A DNA stretch of 53,247 bases, taken from IMG/VR virus record IMGVR_UViG_3300018077_000010, positions 1-53,247 of that record. The stretch is one strand, 5' to 3'. Made by a program: the position numbers and the translations under genes. Below are positions 29,078 through 39,100 of the stretch, in pieces (within the stretch, counting starts at the first letter, position 1; every line of letters starts with the position of its first letter). The notes beneath the pieces are model-generated. The model had not been told where the DNA came from. It saw only the letters and a list, made by a program, of their open reading frames with translations, and did not search any database. Source of the DNA: a virus.

Positions 29078-29337
29078 ACACAGGCAGCTACGTCCAGCTC
29101 GAGCCTGGCTCCACAGAGGAACAAAAGGCGATCGACGAGCTGATCGTGCTCCTCAAGCAATCGCACGCCATCGTGGTGATGTGGCGGAACGAGGACGGGT
29201 CGGGCGGCTATCAGGTCCTCGGGTGCCTTGGTCACGCCTACCAGACAGTGCGCGAGCAGGGGTCGGCGCTGCTGTCAGCTATTCGCGCCGGTCACGACGC
29301 CGAGAACAACCCCCAGGATCCCACGAAGCTGAACTGA
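29074..29337 (+). CDS. Hypothetical protein (87 aa)
   Basis: ATGA overlap; an ATG two codons upstream is possible. The alpha/beta body includes IDELIVLLKQSHAIVVMWRN and a Gly-rich turn. No family is recognised. Confidence 0.6.
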   Translation: MNTGSYVQLEPGSTEEQKAIDELIVLLKQSHAIVVMWRNEDGSGGYQVLGCLGHAYQTVREQGSALLSAIRAGHDAENNPQDPTKLN

Positions 29338-29338
29338 C

Positions 29339-29584
29339 ATGGTTGCTAGCCCCGGCTGGGAGGATGAACTCGACAGACGAGTTGCGCTCGAGACCCAGAA
29401 GTTACGCGCCGATCTCGCCGAGCTTGACGATAAATGGCGCGTAGCTCATCAGGCTATCGGCGAACTGCGCGGCGATCTCTCGCACGCCGAGGCCCGCGCG
29501 ATGGTTGCGGAGGAGCGCCTGGCCCGCGCGCGCCAGTTGGCGCAGCAGCTCATCGAGCAGATCACTCGAGACGCGCTCTACTGA
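29339..29584 (+). CDS. Coiled-coil protein (81 aa)
   Basis: The ATG is one base after the previous stop. Nearly the whole length is a heptad-like helix (LDRRVALETQKLRADLAELD), suggesting a dimer or a partner-binding coil. The stop shares a base with the next ATG. Confidence 0.6.
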   Translation: MVASPGWEDELDRRVALETQKLRADLAELDDKWRVAHQAIGELRGDLSHAEARAMVAEERLARARQLAQQLIEQITRDALY

Positions 29585-29826
29585 TGAAAGATGCACGCGA
29601 CGTGTCGTTCTTCGTGGATGGCGCCCACACCAGGACGTTCAGCACCGACCGGCCGATCGAGGAGTGCATCGCGGCCTACGTCAAGGACGCACGCCTTCGC
29701 GGCATCCGCCTGGAAGGCAAGACGGTGCGCGCCGAAGCGAGGACCGGAGAGAATCACCAGGAGGTCGTACCGGACACATGGAGCTCGGGCGCGCAGCGGA
29801 TGCGGGCTCGACGGAGGAAGACATGA
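29584..29826 (+). CDS. Small hypothetical protein (80 aa)
   Basis: TGATG overlap. A beta-rich start (VSFFVDGAHTRTFSTDRP) is followed by an acidic helix and a basic tail. No family is recognised. Its stop overlaps the next ATG. Confidence 0.58.
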   Translation: MKDARDVSFFVDGAHTRTFSTDRPIEECIAAYVKDARLRGIRLEGKTVRAEARTGENHQEVVPDTWSSGAQRMRARRRKT

Positions 29827-30029
29827 AAGTCGGAGAAGTCGCCTCGATGAGGACGTGCTCGGTCGTCAGTGGCACCACCACCTTCACCTTTCGCTCGCCG
29901 AGCAAGACGACGCGGATGGTGTTCCTCTACCTCGGGCACGAGGACGCCAACAACCCGCTCGACCAGGCTGCCCTCGAGGCCAGGTTGGGCATGCTGGGAT
30001 GGGTGAAGAAGCCAGGAGGGTCCTTTTGA
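29823..30029 (+). CDS. Small hypothetical protein (68 aa)
   Basis: ATGA overlap. Beta strands (SGTTTFTFRSPSKTTRMVFL) dominate, with a C-terminal helix. The TGA shares a base with the ATG of the glycosylase-like gene. Confidence 0.58.
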   Translation: MKVGEVASMRTCSVVSGTTTFTFRSPSKTTRMVFLYLGHEDANNPLDQAALEARLGMLGWVKKPGGSF

Positions 30030-30676
30030 TGGTCGAGCCAGGCGACAAGATCACCGCGAACGCCATCGGCGACGCCGGGGAGTCCGTATACAACGCGCAG
30101 TGGTGGTTGCTGTTCGCCATCATGGTCGCCAACAAGCCGGCCGAGATCACGGCGCGGAAGCTCAATGAGTTCCTCAGTAAATACCACTGGAGCGTGAACA
30201 GCTTGCCGTTCGACGTCGTCAAGGACTTCAGATGCCGCGCCGTCATGGGGGTCTGTCTGCGCGAGGCGCGCACCGGCCAGTACACCCGCATCCAGCGCGC
30301 TTTCGAGTACATCGCCGGCTGGCGCACCGGCGGCGATGACCCGCGCCCGTGGTCGCTGGAGTTCCTGGAGGGAATCCCCGGCGTCGGCCCGAAGACCGCG
30401 CGCTGGTTCTACATGCTCGTGAACCCGGAGGCGAAGGTCGCGGCGCTCGACACGCACGTCCTCAAATTTCTCAAGGACCAGGGTTTCCGCACCATTCCCA
30501 AGACCACGCCGCCGGCCGGTGAGAACTACGTCCGGCTCGAGGAAATCTTCGTGAACATCGCTGACACGATGGGCATGACTCCGGCGCAGCTCGACTTCGC
30601 CGTCTGGGCCGCCTACCGAAACGGCTGGAGGATCGTGCCGAACAAGGCGCACCGCGCCGGCCCGAGGCCGCGGTGA
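30029..30676 (+). CDS. HhH-GPD DNA glycosylase-like protein (215 aa)
   Basis: The ATG shares a base with the previous stop. The helix-hairpin-helix LEGIPGVGPKTARWF supplies K122, and VAALDTHVLKFL supplies D141, the lysine and aspartate used by bifunctional glycosylases such as Nth and Ogg1 to remove a damaged base and cut the backbone. The iron-sulfur cysteines of Nth are absent. N- and C-terminal helices are of normal size for this superfamily. It may repair phage DNA, or remove a modified base placed by the host; which base cannot be seen from sequence. Confidence 0.82.
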   Translation: MVEPGDKITANAIGDAGESVYNAQWWLLFAIMVANKPAEITARKLNEFLSKYHWSVNSLPFDVVKDFRCRAVMGVCLREARTGQYTRIQRAFEYIAGWRTGGDDPRPWSLEFLEGIPGVGPKTARWFYMLVNPEAKVAALDTHVLKFLKDQGFRTIPKTTPPAGENYVRLEEIFVNIADTMGMTPAQLDFAVWAAYRNGWRIVPNKAHRAGPRPR

Positions 30677-30768
30677 TGCGCTACAAGATTATGGCCGTTT
30701 ACTACGACGTGGTGATCGGCTTCGGTATGTTGATCGAGGCCGCGCTCGACGCGGTCGCGGGGGAGTGA
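30676..30768 (+). CDS. 30-aa hydrophobic peptide
   Basis: TGATG overlap with the gene before. The hydrophobic stretch (YYDVVIGFGMLIEAALDAV) is too acidic for a clear membrane helix. It may be a linker ORF. Confidence 0.38.
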   Translation: MRYKIMAVYYDVVIGFGMLIEAALDAVAGE

Positions 30769-31001
30769 TGGAGACGCGGGCCGACGCGGTCCGCCGCGCA
30801 CTCGCCGCGGTCTCCGCGGCCGAGGACATGCTCTCGACGCTGGTGCGCCGCCTCTACCCGGTCGGTGACGGCATAAGCTGGGAGCTCGGCAGCCACCTTC
30901 ACACCGGCGCGGTGATCCGGCACGGGTACGGCGGACGTGTCTACGTCCGCAACATCGACACCGATAAACGTCGGTGGATCCACCCCCACTGGATCGCATG
31001 A
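30768..31001 (+). CDS. Small hypothetical protein (77 aa)
   Basis: The ATG at 30768 (or the GTG one codon before it) overlaps the previous stop. An Ala-rich helix is followed by a Gly-rich beta part with several His (LGSHLHTGAVIRHGYGG). No family is recognised; the stop overlaps the next ATG. Confidence 0.58.
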   Translation: METRADAVRRALAAVSAAEDMLSTLVRRLYPVGDGISWELGSHLHTGAVIRHGYGGRVYVRNIDTDKRRWIHPHWIA

Positions 31002-31381
31002 ATCCCGATGACGTCGAGGTCTCCTGGTTCAGCGGCTCGGGGGCTGGCGGGCAGTACCGCAACAAGCACCAGAACTGTTGCCGCCTCCTCCACAAGCCAA
31101 CGGGGCTCCGCTGCGTCGGACAGCGCGAGCGGTCGCGGGAGAAGAACCTCGCGGACGCCATGATGCGGCTCGCCGCCAAGGTGCGCGCCCACCTGGAGCT
31201 CCCGGATGAGCGCCGGGCCGGCGGCGTCGTGGTGAGGACCTACCACCTCGAGCGCGGCGTCGTCACAGACCACGCGACCGAACAGCAAGCCGCCCCAGGC
31301 CCCGTACTGGACGGGCACCTCGAGCGATTCACCGAACACCCCGACCGGGGGACTTCCAACAGACGGAGCGGACGAGCGTAA
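30998..31381 (+). CDS. Peptide-chain release factor-like protein with GGQ motif (127 aa)
   Basis: The start ATG at 30998 overlaps the previous stop (ATGA); the frame is also open 24 nt upstream. GSGAGGQYRNKHQNCCRLLH at residues 13-32 carries the GGQ (17-19) that releases peptide from tRNA in class I release factors, followed by PTGLRCVGQRERSREKN, the typical domain-3 pattern. Codon-recognition domains are missing, so it resembles ArfB/YaeJ, which frees ribosomes stalled on broken mRNA. C-terminal residues are Asp/His/Arg-rich and lack an obvious basic ribosome-tunnel tail. Rescue of stalled ribosomes during infection, or altered termination, is inferred. Confidence 0.83.
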   Translation: MNPDDVEVSWFSGSGAGGQYRNKHQNCCRLLHKPTGLRCVGQRERSREKNLADAMMRLAAKVRAHLELPDERRAGGVVVRTYHLERGVVTDHATEQQAAPGPVLDGHLERFTEHPDRGTSNRRSGRA

Positions 31382-31659
31382 TGACCTCGATCGGCGACAA
31401 GGTCGCGCACGTCAAGGCCGCACGGCAATCGCGCGGACACGGGTGCCACTGGCCGGGCTGCGAGGCCCGTGTGCCGCCAGCGATGTGGGGCTGCTTGAAG
31501 CATTGGTTCACGCTTCCACGCGCGCTACGAAACAGGATCTGGGCAGCCTACAGGCCGGGCCAGGAGAACGATCTGCGGCCGTCAGCCGCCTACATCGCAG
31601 TCGCACATGAGGTGCAGTTATGGATTCAAGCCTACCTGGTCCGCCCGACGCTCCTATAA
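31381..31659 (+). CDS. Small zinc-finger-like protein (92 aa)
   Basis: The ATG shares a base with the previous TAA. CHWPGCEARVPPAMWGCLKH at residues 22-41 holds four Cys/His ligands that look like a compact zinc site. It is followed by a Trp-rich helix and a PGQENDLRPS stretch that I recall from related phage proteins. The function is unknown. Confidence 0.66.
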   Translation: MTSIGDKVAHVKAARQSRGHGCHWPGCEARVPPAMWGCLKHWFTLPRALRNRIWAAYRPGQENDLRPSAAYIAVAHEVQLWIQAYLVRPTLL

Positions 31660-31913
31660 CCGCGAAGAAGCTCGTTGAGACCGAGGGCACCGAGGCGGCG
31701 CTTGCTGAGTTTGGCGCGTGGTGCCTCAAAGAGGCGCGCGGCGACGGATACGCTGGCGACATCGACGGCGGCTCGGTCCAGAGCAAGGCGCTTGAGCTCG
31801 GCCTGCTGATCGAGCGGGAGGTCACGGAGCCGTGCAGCGAGGTGAGCTGCGTATGCGCCGAGGCAGGCGACTTCCCGGCGACGTGTCTGTTCCTCGCGCC
31901 TGGCATCGAGTGA
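31620..31913 (+). CDS. Hypothetical protein (97 aa)
   Basis: The ATG at 31620 overlaps the previous gene by 40 nt. A helical start (ITAKKLVETEGTEAALAEFG) is followed by an acidic middle and three cysteines near the end (PCSEVSCVCAEAG). No family is recognised. Its stop overlaps the excisionase-like start. Confidence 0.58.
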   Translation: MDSSLPGPPDAPITAKKLVETEGTEAALAEFGAWCLKEARGDGYAGDIDGGSVQSKALELGLLIEREVTEPCSEVSCVCAEAGDFPATCLFLAPGIE

Positions 31914-32296
31914 CCGCCGCCGACGCCGCGAAAATCCTCGGCGTTGCGCCGAGGACCGTCTACGACCTCGCCGCGCCGCGCGGGCCGCTCGCTTGCACAC
32001 GGATCGGGCGGCGGGTAGAGTTCGAGGAACAGGACGTAAGGGCGTTCAAAGCGGCGTGCCGGTCTATTTCGACAAGGCAAAGAAGCGTTGGCGATTCCAG
32101 CTACGCCGCGCGCTCGCGGGTCGACGTATCCGCCACAATCAACTGCTTCCTGCGGGGTGGACTCGAGCTCAAGCCTTCGAGTTCGAGCGGGTGGAGACTG
32201 GTCGCCTCACGGCAATCGCGGCCGGGATCCAGCGCGACGAGCCGTCGATCGACGAAGCGGTCGCGCTCTACATCGAGCACCGGCTCCCGCACCTAA
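31910..32296 (+). CDS. Excisionase-like MerR-type HTH protein, overlapping integrase
   Basis: The GTG at 31910 overlaps the previous stop (GTGA). The first 50 residues (AADAAKILGVAPRTVYDLAA, then IGRRVEFEEQDVRAFKAAC) are a clear HTH_17/AlpA-type winged helix, used by phage excisionases to direct the integrase. The frame stays open for a further 75 Ser/Arg-rich residues that overlap the integrase gene, and these are probably not functional. A small protein of 55-60 residues joined to the integrase by frameshift, or a natural long overlap, are both possible. Confidence 0.6.
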   Translation: MTAADAAKILGVAPRTVYDLAAPRGPLACTRIGRRVEFEEQDVRAFKAACRSISTRQRSVGDSSYAARSRVDVSATINCFLRGGLELKPSSSSGWRLVASRQSRPGSSATSRRSTKRSRSTSSTGSRT

Positions 32297-33036
32297 AAGG
32301 CGGCCGACAGGCCGCCCAGCACCTCGCGCACGTCCTGCCCTGGTTCCAGGGCAAGCCAATGTCGGCACTTCACGACATCTGCCGACAGTACGTCGCGGCG
32401 CACCCCGCCCTCGCGCCCGGCACCGTGCGCAATCGGCTCGCCTACCTCCGGGCGTCCATCAGGTACGCCTGGAAGGAGCACGGGCTCGGGGACGGGGCTG
32501 CGGCGACGCGCATGCGGCTGCCGGCGGCGAACAACGCGCGGCACATCTACCTGGTCGCGGGCGAGCTCGAGCGCCTCATGGCGGCGATGGAGCCCGAGGA
32601 CCGGGCGCTCTGGACGCTGGCCTTCTACACCGGGCTCCGCTGGCGGTCGGACCTCCTGCGGCTCGAGCCCGGCGCCGTGGTGCGCCAGGGGCGCGCGGCG
32701 TGGCTAGACCTCGGGATCGCCAAGACCGGCGTCCGGCACATGGTCCCGGTCCATCCGGCGGCGCGCTGGGCACTCGCCTACCTGCCCTTCCGGCGGTCCG
32801 ACTCGGCCTACTACGAGGCGTTCTGGGCCGCGCGAGACACGGCGGGCCTGCGGCACGTCCGGCCGCACGACCTCCGGCACAGCTTCGCCAGCGCGCTCCT
32901 GAGCGGCGGCGCGACGCTCGCCGAGGTGGGCGTCGCGCTGGCGCATCAATCGCTTGCCTCGACGCGCAGATACACCCACCTCTACCCAGCACGTCTCGTC
33001 GAAACGGTCAAAAAACTGCCCACCATCAAGAGATAA
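32056..33036 (+). CDS. int: Tyrosine-recombinase integrase (326 aa)
   Basis: The GTG at 32056 (VYFDKAKKRWRF) is taken as the start; upstream in-frame codons overlap the excisionase. The catalytic set is intact: R195 in TGLRWRSD, K223 in IAKTG, H271-xx-R274 in RPHDLRHSFAS, H297 in LAHQS, and the nucleophile Y306 in RRYTHLYP. The N-terminal part (residues about 60-160) is the SAM-like core-binding domain, and the first 40 residues are a basic arm-type segment. It recombines phage attP with a bacterial attB; the inverted repeat beginning 3 nt after its stop is a candidate core. Confidence 0.92.
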   Translation: MPVYFDKAKKRWRFQLRRALAGRRIRHNQLLPAGWTRAQAFEFERVETGRLTAIAAGIQRDEPSIDEAVALYIEHRLPHLKGGRQAAQHLAHVLPWFQGKPMSALHDICRQYVAAHPALAPGTVRNRLAYLRASIRYAWKEHGLGDGAAATRMRLPAANNARHIYLVAGELERLMAAMEPEDRALWTLAFYTGLRWRSDLLRLEPGAVVRQGRAAWLDLGIAKTGVRHMVPVHPAARWALAYLPFRRSDSAYYEAFWAARDTAGLRHVRPHDLRHSFASALLSGGATLAEVGVALAHQSLASTRRYTHLYPARLVETVKKLPTIKR

Positions 33037-33038
33037 CT

Positions 33039-33066
33039 GTCAGAAAAACATAGCGTTTTTTCTGAC
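33039..33066. repeat. 10-bp inverted repeat with 8-nt spacer, candidate attP core or terminator
   Basis: GTCAGAAAAA (33039-33048) and TTTTTCTGAC (33057-33066) are perfect inverted arms around CATAGCGT. This is the size and layout of a tyrosine-recombinase crossover site. It also makes an AU-rich hairpin and could stop convergent transcripts. No T-run follows in either direction. Confidence 0.5.
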
Positions 33067-33073
33067 TGGCGAT

Positions 33074-33113
33074 GTACTGCCAGTACCTCGCTGCATGTCC
33101 ACTATAATGGACA
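33074..33113. repeat. Further inverted repeats between integrase and giant gene
   Basis: GTACTG-C-CAGTAC (33074-33086) and TGTCCA-CTATAA-TGGACA (33096-33113) are perfect. TATAAT (33103-33108) lies in the second, without a clear -35. They fill the convergent gap and could be recombinase, operator or terminator sites. Confidence 0.5.
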
Positions 33114-33163
33114 CGGCAGGGTAATCAGGCACTTACGCTCCGCGCGGGGCGCGCGGGACGCGC

Positions 33164-36100
33164 CTACCGCGCCTCGGCGGCCGATTCCTTGCCCACCAGC
33201 TCGGTGATCTTCTGCTGCCGGCGCATGATCTCGTCGGTGTACTTGAGGGTCAGCTTCTCGCGCTGGGCCGGCGTGAGCGACTGGTCCGCGAGCTGCCGGC
33301 GCAGCTCCTTCCGCGTCTCGTTCACCTCGAATCGCATCTGGCGGATCCTGGCGCCCAGGTCGGCCTCGCCGACGCCGCGCGTGGTGGCCCCGAGGGCGCC
33401 CGCGACAGCCTGGCCTACGGTCGTGCGCTGCTCGCCGCCGCGGGCAGTGCTCTCTTTCAGGGCGTCCGTGAGCTTCCCGGAGATCCAGCTCACCGGGTCC
33501 CCGAGGTCTATGCCCACGAACCCGTGCGACGAGATGATCGGCGGCAGGGCCATGTCCATGACGTAGGTCAGCCGGGCGAGCCACTGGATGTCCGGCGGCG
33601 CGCCCGCGGGGGCGATGTCGCGGCCGGTAAACTGGTCCTTCCCGGTCGCCGCAGCAATCATCAGGTCGGGGATCGGGCCGGACAGCAGGCCCAGCGACTT
33701 CGCGGCCTGAGTCAGCTCGGCATTCTTGAGCTCGTGGATCGCCTCCTGCCACATCGACCAGGGCAGGTAGTACGACACGTCGACGAACTGCCAGCGCCCG
33801 GTCGCGTCCTTGAAGGGCAGCATGTAGACGTGGCCCTTGCGCTGCCAGTGCTCGGGCAGGCGCTTCTTGAGCTCCTCCTGGTCGTCCGGGTCAACGCCGG
33901 TCAGCGCGGCGATGGCGTAGGGAAGCCCCCAGGCGAGGGCGACATAGGGGATCATCCGCTGCGGGTGCAGCAGCATCGTCTCGACGATGCGCGGCAGCAC
34001 TTTGATCGTGAAAGTCAGGAACGGGGCGCCGATCGGCGCGCGGCGCGCCCAGCGCAGCGTCTTGCCGACCTGGGAGTAGTCGAACAGCCACTTGTTCGCC
34101 TCGAGCATGGCGTCGTCGGCCGAAGCCTCGTTACTCTCCTGCTCGTGGATGAACTTCGCGAGCTTGCCCAGCGCCTCGACGCCCTGATAAAAGTCCCCGG
34201 CGCCCTTCACGATCTTCGCGCCGACGGCGGCGAAGTGCATGAGCGACATGGGGCCGCTGGCCTTGGCCCGGAGGTCGAGCATCTCCGTCTCGATCTGGTA
34301 GAGCTCGTTCGCGGCGAACGTGTTGGCCGAGCCGCCGCGCTGCTTGAAGAGCTGGTAGTGCCGGCCCCCGGTCCGCATCTCCTTCGCGGCCTGGCCGATG
34401 CGCTGGGCGATCCGCACCCAGCTCATCCCCGAGAGGTTGAGCAGAACCATGTTCGCCACGAAGTTGCGAATCTGCGAGGTCGGGTTGAGCGGGACCTTGA
34501 CCAGCTTCCACACGCCCGTCACCTTCGAGCCCACGCCGCCGTAGCTGAAAATCTTTTCCGGAAGGCTGGCATCGGACGGGACGATGTGCGCCACGCCGAC
34601 AATGTCGTCGTAGATTTCGCGACGCACGACCATGCCGCGGAGGCGGCCATAGCGGCGGGTATTCGGGAGCTGCATCCACTCGCTCGAGACCGTGATCTCT
34701 CCGATCGCCCTGTTGGCGACCTCCTCCATCCGGCCGGCGAGGTCGAGCACCTTGACGCGGTTCGCGAAGTCCGGCCCGGTCTTGGACGCCCGCGCACGGA
34801 GATCCGCGGCCTCGGAGAGCAGCCAGTACGGGGTGACGCGGTGCCCCTCCCACTGCACCAGCGACTTCTCCATCGCCCACTCGCGGTTCCTCGAGATGTC
34901 GTTGAACCAGTCGAGTAAGGCCAGGTCGCGCATCGCGCGCGTGAAGCCGACGGCGGTGAGGTAGCCCGGGTCGGTGATCGGCCCGTGGCGGGTGATCCAG
35001 TCCTCGGAGACCGGCCTGCCGGTCTTGCGCTCAACGATGCGGAGCTCGCCATCGCCGTCGAAGCCCCACTCGTAGCCGCGGGCCTTGAGATAGCCGAGCT
35101 TCGAGGGCTTCTTGCCGGTGCCGAGCTGGGAGTAGTCGGACTCGGAGAGAATCGAGTGCAGGTAGAGCTGCGGCAGGTAGCCGCCACGGCGCTTCTCGAA
35201 CGTCTCCCTTTTGAGCATCCCGGCCTTGACGAGCTGTTCGCCCACGCCCTCGAGCATGCCCTTCACCTTTACGGCGTGCGCCCGGATCTTCGGGTCGACG
35301 ATCACCGTCGTGGCGGCGCCCTTGGTGATGAGGTAGCGGAACGACGCCGCGGCGTCAGCCTCGGTCGCCTCGGTGAAAACCGCGTGCAGGTCCTTCCCGG
35401 CATCGCTGATGGCCGAGATCGCGCCCTGGGCGAGGTTGCGGCGTTTCTGGAACTCCGAAATGCCGGGCAGTTTGCCCAGCGGCTCGAAGATGTTTTCGAT
35501 CGTCCGAACCACGTTGCGCGCTCGGTCGCCAAGCGATGGCGCCACGGTCGTCGTCGGTCGCTGGAGCTGCGTCTGCACGATGGCACCGGCGAGCGCCCTC
35601 TCCACTATCTCAGCCGGCAGGGTGTCGATCACCTCCGACACCTGGTCCTGGGTCAGCGTCTCGCCACCCAGCCACGCCTTGCGCTGCTGGAAGCGGTGCG
35701 CCGCCTCGGCGGCGAGCTGCACAACGCGGTCGAAGTCTTTGAAGTAGTAGTCCATGCTTCGCGGCGACTCGTCGCCGAACGCGCGGCGGATCTGCTCGAC
35801 CAGCCGGCGCAGGAACACCAGGACCCTCTGGAGCATCGACGGATTGCGGCTCCCAAGGTAGTCCCAAAACTCCTGTTGCATCATCGAGTCGCCCATTATC
35901 TCGGCGGTGAACTCGCTGTGCAGGACGCCGCGCGCGGTGGGATTGTTCTTGAAATACTCGCGCGCCTCGTCTGGCGTCATTGGACGCAGTTCGCCGGTCT
36001 GTGCGTCCAGGACGCCTTTGAAATAGCGGGGGCCGTACTTAGCGATGAACTCCAGATACCGCTCCTGGGAGACGTACTTCGCCAGCTCGCTGATGAACCA

Positions 36101-39100
36101 CTTGTGGACGTCGGGCGCCTCCCTCTCGATCAAGTGCTCGAACTCGTGGCCGAACGTGTGGAGGTGCGGGGAGTCGGACGCCTCGTTGAGGAAGATGTTG
36201 CCGCCGTGCCGCGCGCCGTTGATGGTGATGGGGGCGTTGTGCGTGGAAATGCCGAACACCTGGCCGCCGACGCCCATCGCCCTGGCGATCTCCTTGATGC
36301 CGACCGCGAGCGGCGCGGTCATGTAAGTTCCCGGCGGGCTAGCTCCCGGCTTGAGGCCGGCGATGCGGTCGAGATCGCGACCGAGGCTGTCAATTAGTTC
36401 GGCGGGTGCCCGCGGACTCTCGTGATCCGGCTCGAGCACATGGCGCGGATCAGACGCGAAACGGAGGGCGAAGTCGATGTCGTCCGCGGGTTCGCGCGGG
36501 GCGCCGGGGGTGCGGGCGTTGGCGTCCTCGGCCCCCTTCTGGATGAGGTCGACAACCGGGCGGCCCTTCGTGATGCGCTCGAGCACCGCGGCATCGCCTA
36601 CGGGAACGAAGGCGCGCTCGGAGAATCCGTGCCGTTCGAGAATGACGCCCTGAGACTTGAGCAGGCTCTTCGTCTCGCCATAGAGGAAGCTCGGCGGCCC
36701 CTTGATCTCGACGCGCGGCTCGCCGCTGACGCGGGACATGGTGAGCTCCCAGCCGTTCGCCAGGATCGCCCTGTCGCCGGCCAGCACCCGCTCCATGATC
36801 TTCGCCGCCGGCATGTTCTGCGCGGCGGACGCCACGCCCAGCGCCTTGAGGGTTGCCGCCAGGTCCTTCGGGTGGATAGCCCGGCCCAGCAGCCGACGGC
36901 CGTCGGACGTCTGGGTCCGCACCACGCGGGGGTGCCCGTGGATCCGGTCCCAGACCGGGAGGATAGCCCCCGTGATGAGGTGCAGCCGGTCGGCGTAGGT
37001 GGGCGAGGTACGCTCGGTCTCTTCCTCCCAGAGGATGCGCGCCGGGCCGTTGTCGAGCCAAGCCCGGACCGCAGGGACGTCCGCGTCGGACGGCTTCTTA
37101 CCGCCGATACGGGACACGCGCGGGAAGTGGCGATCGACCTCGCCGGGCTTGATGTACTCCTGCATCCGCCCCCAGAGCTTGCGGGCTGCGGCGCGGTAGC
37201 CCGCGTCGTGGCCGGGCTCGTTGAGCATCGCCTCGACGCCCTCGCGGCCCTTCTCGTCGAGGACGCGAGAAATCTGCCCGGTGCCGACGCGCCGGACGTA
37301 GCCGGAGGAGGTCTCGAACGGCTCCTCCATGTGTCCGCCCTCGAACTTCTCGCCCTGGATCTTGCGGATGACGCTCTTGGAGCTGTGGCCCTTCTCGGCC
37401 TCGGCGGCCTCGCCGAAGTCGTGAATGGCGTCGGAATACTTCGGGGTCCCGGAGACGGGGATGATGAGGCCGCGCCGCACGAGCTGGCCCTTCGTGTTCA
37501 TGCGCTGGCCGCGGTCGATGAGAGCGACGACGCGGTCGGGCTTGCTGTGGTGCCGGAGGATGAAGTAGCCAGCAGCCTTGTCGTGCATCGAGTAGAGCTG
37601 CCCCTTGGCGTTCTCGAACGACGTGAAGTGCTGCGGGAGGGTGAGCTCGAGCTCGACGTACTTGGCCTCGGCTTTCGTGCGCTCGTCCCGGTGCGCGACC
37701 TCGTCGCGCTCGATCTTCGTCTCCAGCGCCTTGATGACCTCGACGCCCATGTCGTAGGTCCCCTGGGCCTTGGCATTCTCGACGATCTCGTCCAGGCGGG
37801 CGAAGTATTCCTCGAACACCTGGTTCTGGCGCTCGATGGTGAGCGAGAGCAGCCGGTTGAGGAACTGCGTGATCGGGACCTGCTGGGAGTTGATGGACCC
37901 GGTGTCCTTGTTCATCTTCTCGGCCAGGCCGAGCTCCGTCAGAAGCGCCTTGATCTGGAACGGCGTGCGGCCCTGGTTGAGGTCCGTGAAGAAGACCTGT
38001 AGCGCGTCGACAGCGTACTTCGACTCCAGGTTGTCCTCGGACGAGAACAGGCCCCGGCCGCCAGTGCGGCGCTCGCCCATCGTCAGCGCCCCGAGCTGGT
38101 CGAGACGGCGGGCGATCGAGGAGATAAACCGCTTCTGCGCCTGGACGTTGGTCGTCACGAGCTTGTAGAACGGCGCATTGGCCTGGTTGGTCCGGTGCGT
38201 GCGGCCGAAGCCCTGGAGGGCCTGGTCGGCGCGCCAGCCCGGTTGGATGAGGTAGTGGTAGCGGCGCGCCTTGTTCTTGATGGTGTTCGAGGCGTGGTAG
38301 GACACGCCGGTCCCGCCCTTGTTCGAGAACACCAGCACCTGACGCTTGCCGTTGTGAAAGTCCTTGACGTCAGAGGAGAGCATCTTGTCGGTGCGCTTCT
38401 CCTCGCGCATCCTGTAGTTGCCCTCCTCGTCGCGCACACGCACGAACCGGCGGCTGCGGCCGGTGATCTCGGAGACGTTGTCCTCGCCAAACGCCTCGAT
38501 GACCATGTCGATCGGATTCGGAACCGGGTTCGCCTGGCGGATGGTCTCGAGGTGCTTGACCAGGTCGTCCCTCATCTTCTGGGCTTCTTTGTTGATGACC
38601 GAATTGCCGTCGGAGCCGTAAACCGGGGTCTGCACCGGCTTGCCGTTTTCGCCGATCGTGGTCTCGAACTGCTGGACCGGGAACGCATTCATGATGAACT
38701 CGATCAGCGAGTCCATCGGCGTGACGTCCAGGTCGTTCAGGTCTTCCCCGGCAGCCTCGGCCTTGGCGACGGCGCGCTCCGTGGCGGCCTCGCCCGTGCT
38801 CACGAGCTGGAAGACCGGCGAGTGACCGGCGGCGAGCTGCTTCTGGGCGTCTTCGATCACCGAGGGCATCGCGAACGACGTCAGCACCGAGTTGAAGAAC
38901 CGCTGGTGCGCCGCCCAGAAGACGCTGCGCTTCATGGCCGCGGCGCGCGAGCCGGTGGCCTTCGTGACATTGAGCGCCTCGTTGATGTTCTGTAGGACGC
39001 CCTGCCACACGCGCGCGAACTCGTTGTAGATGTCGTGCTGGACCTCGCTCAGGTCGTGGGTGATAGTGTCGTGCTGGACGCCGTCGAACGACAGCGAGCG

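Noticed and set aside
34985-37990. Several long rightward ORFs opposite the C-terminal half of the giant gene
   Set aside because: They follow the same mirrored-frame composition and disagree with the intact motifs on the minus strand.
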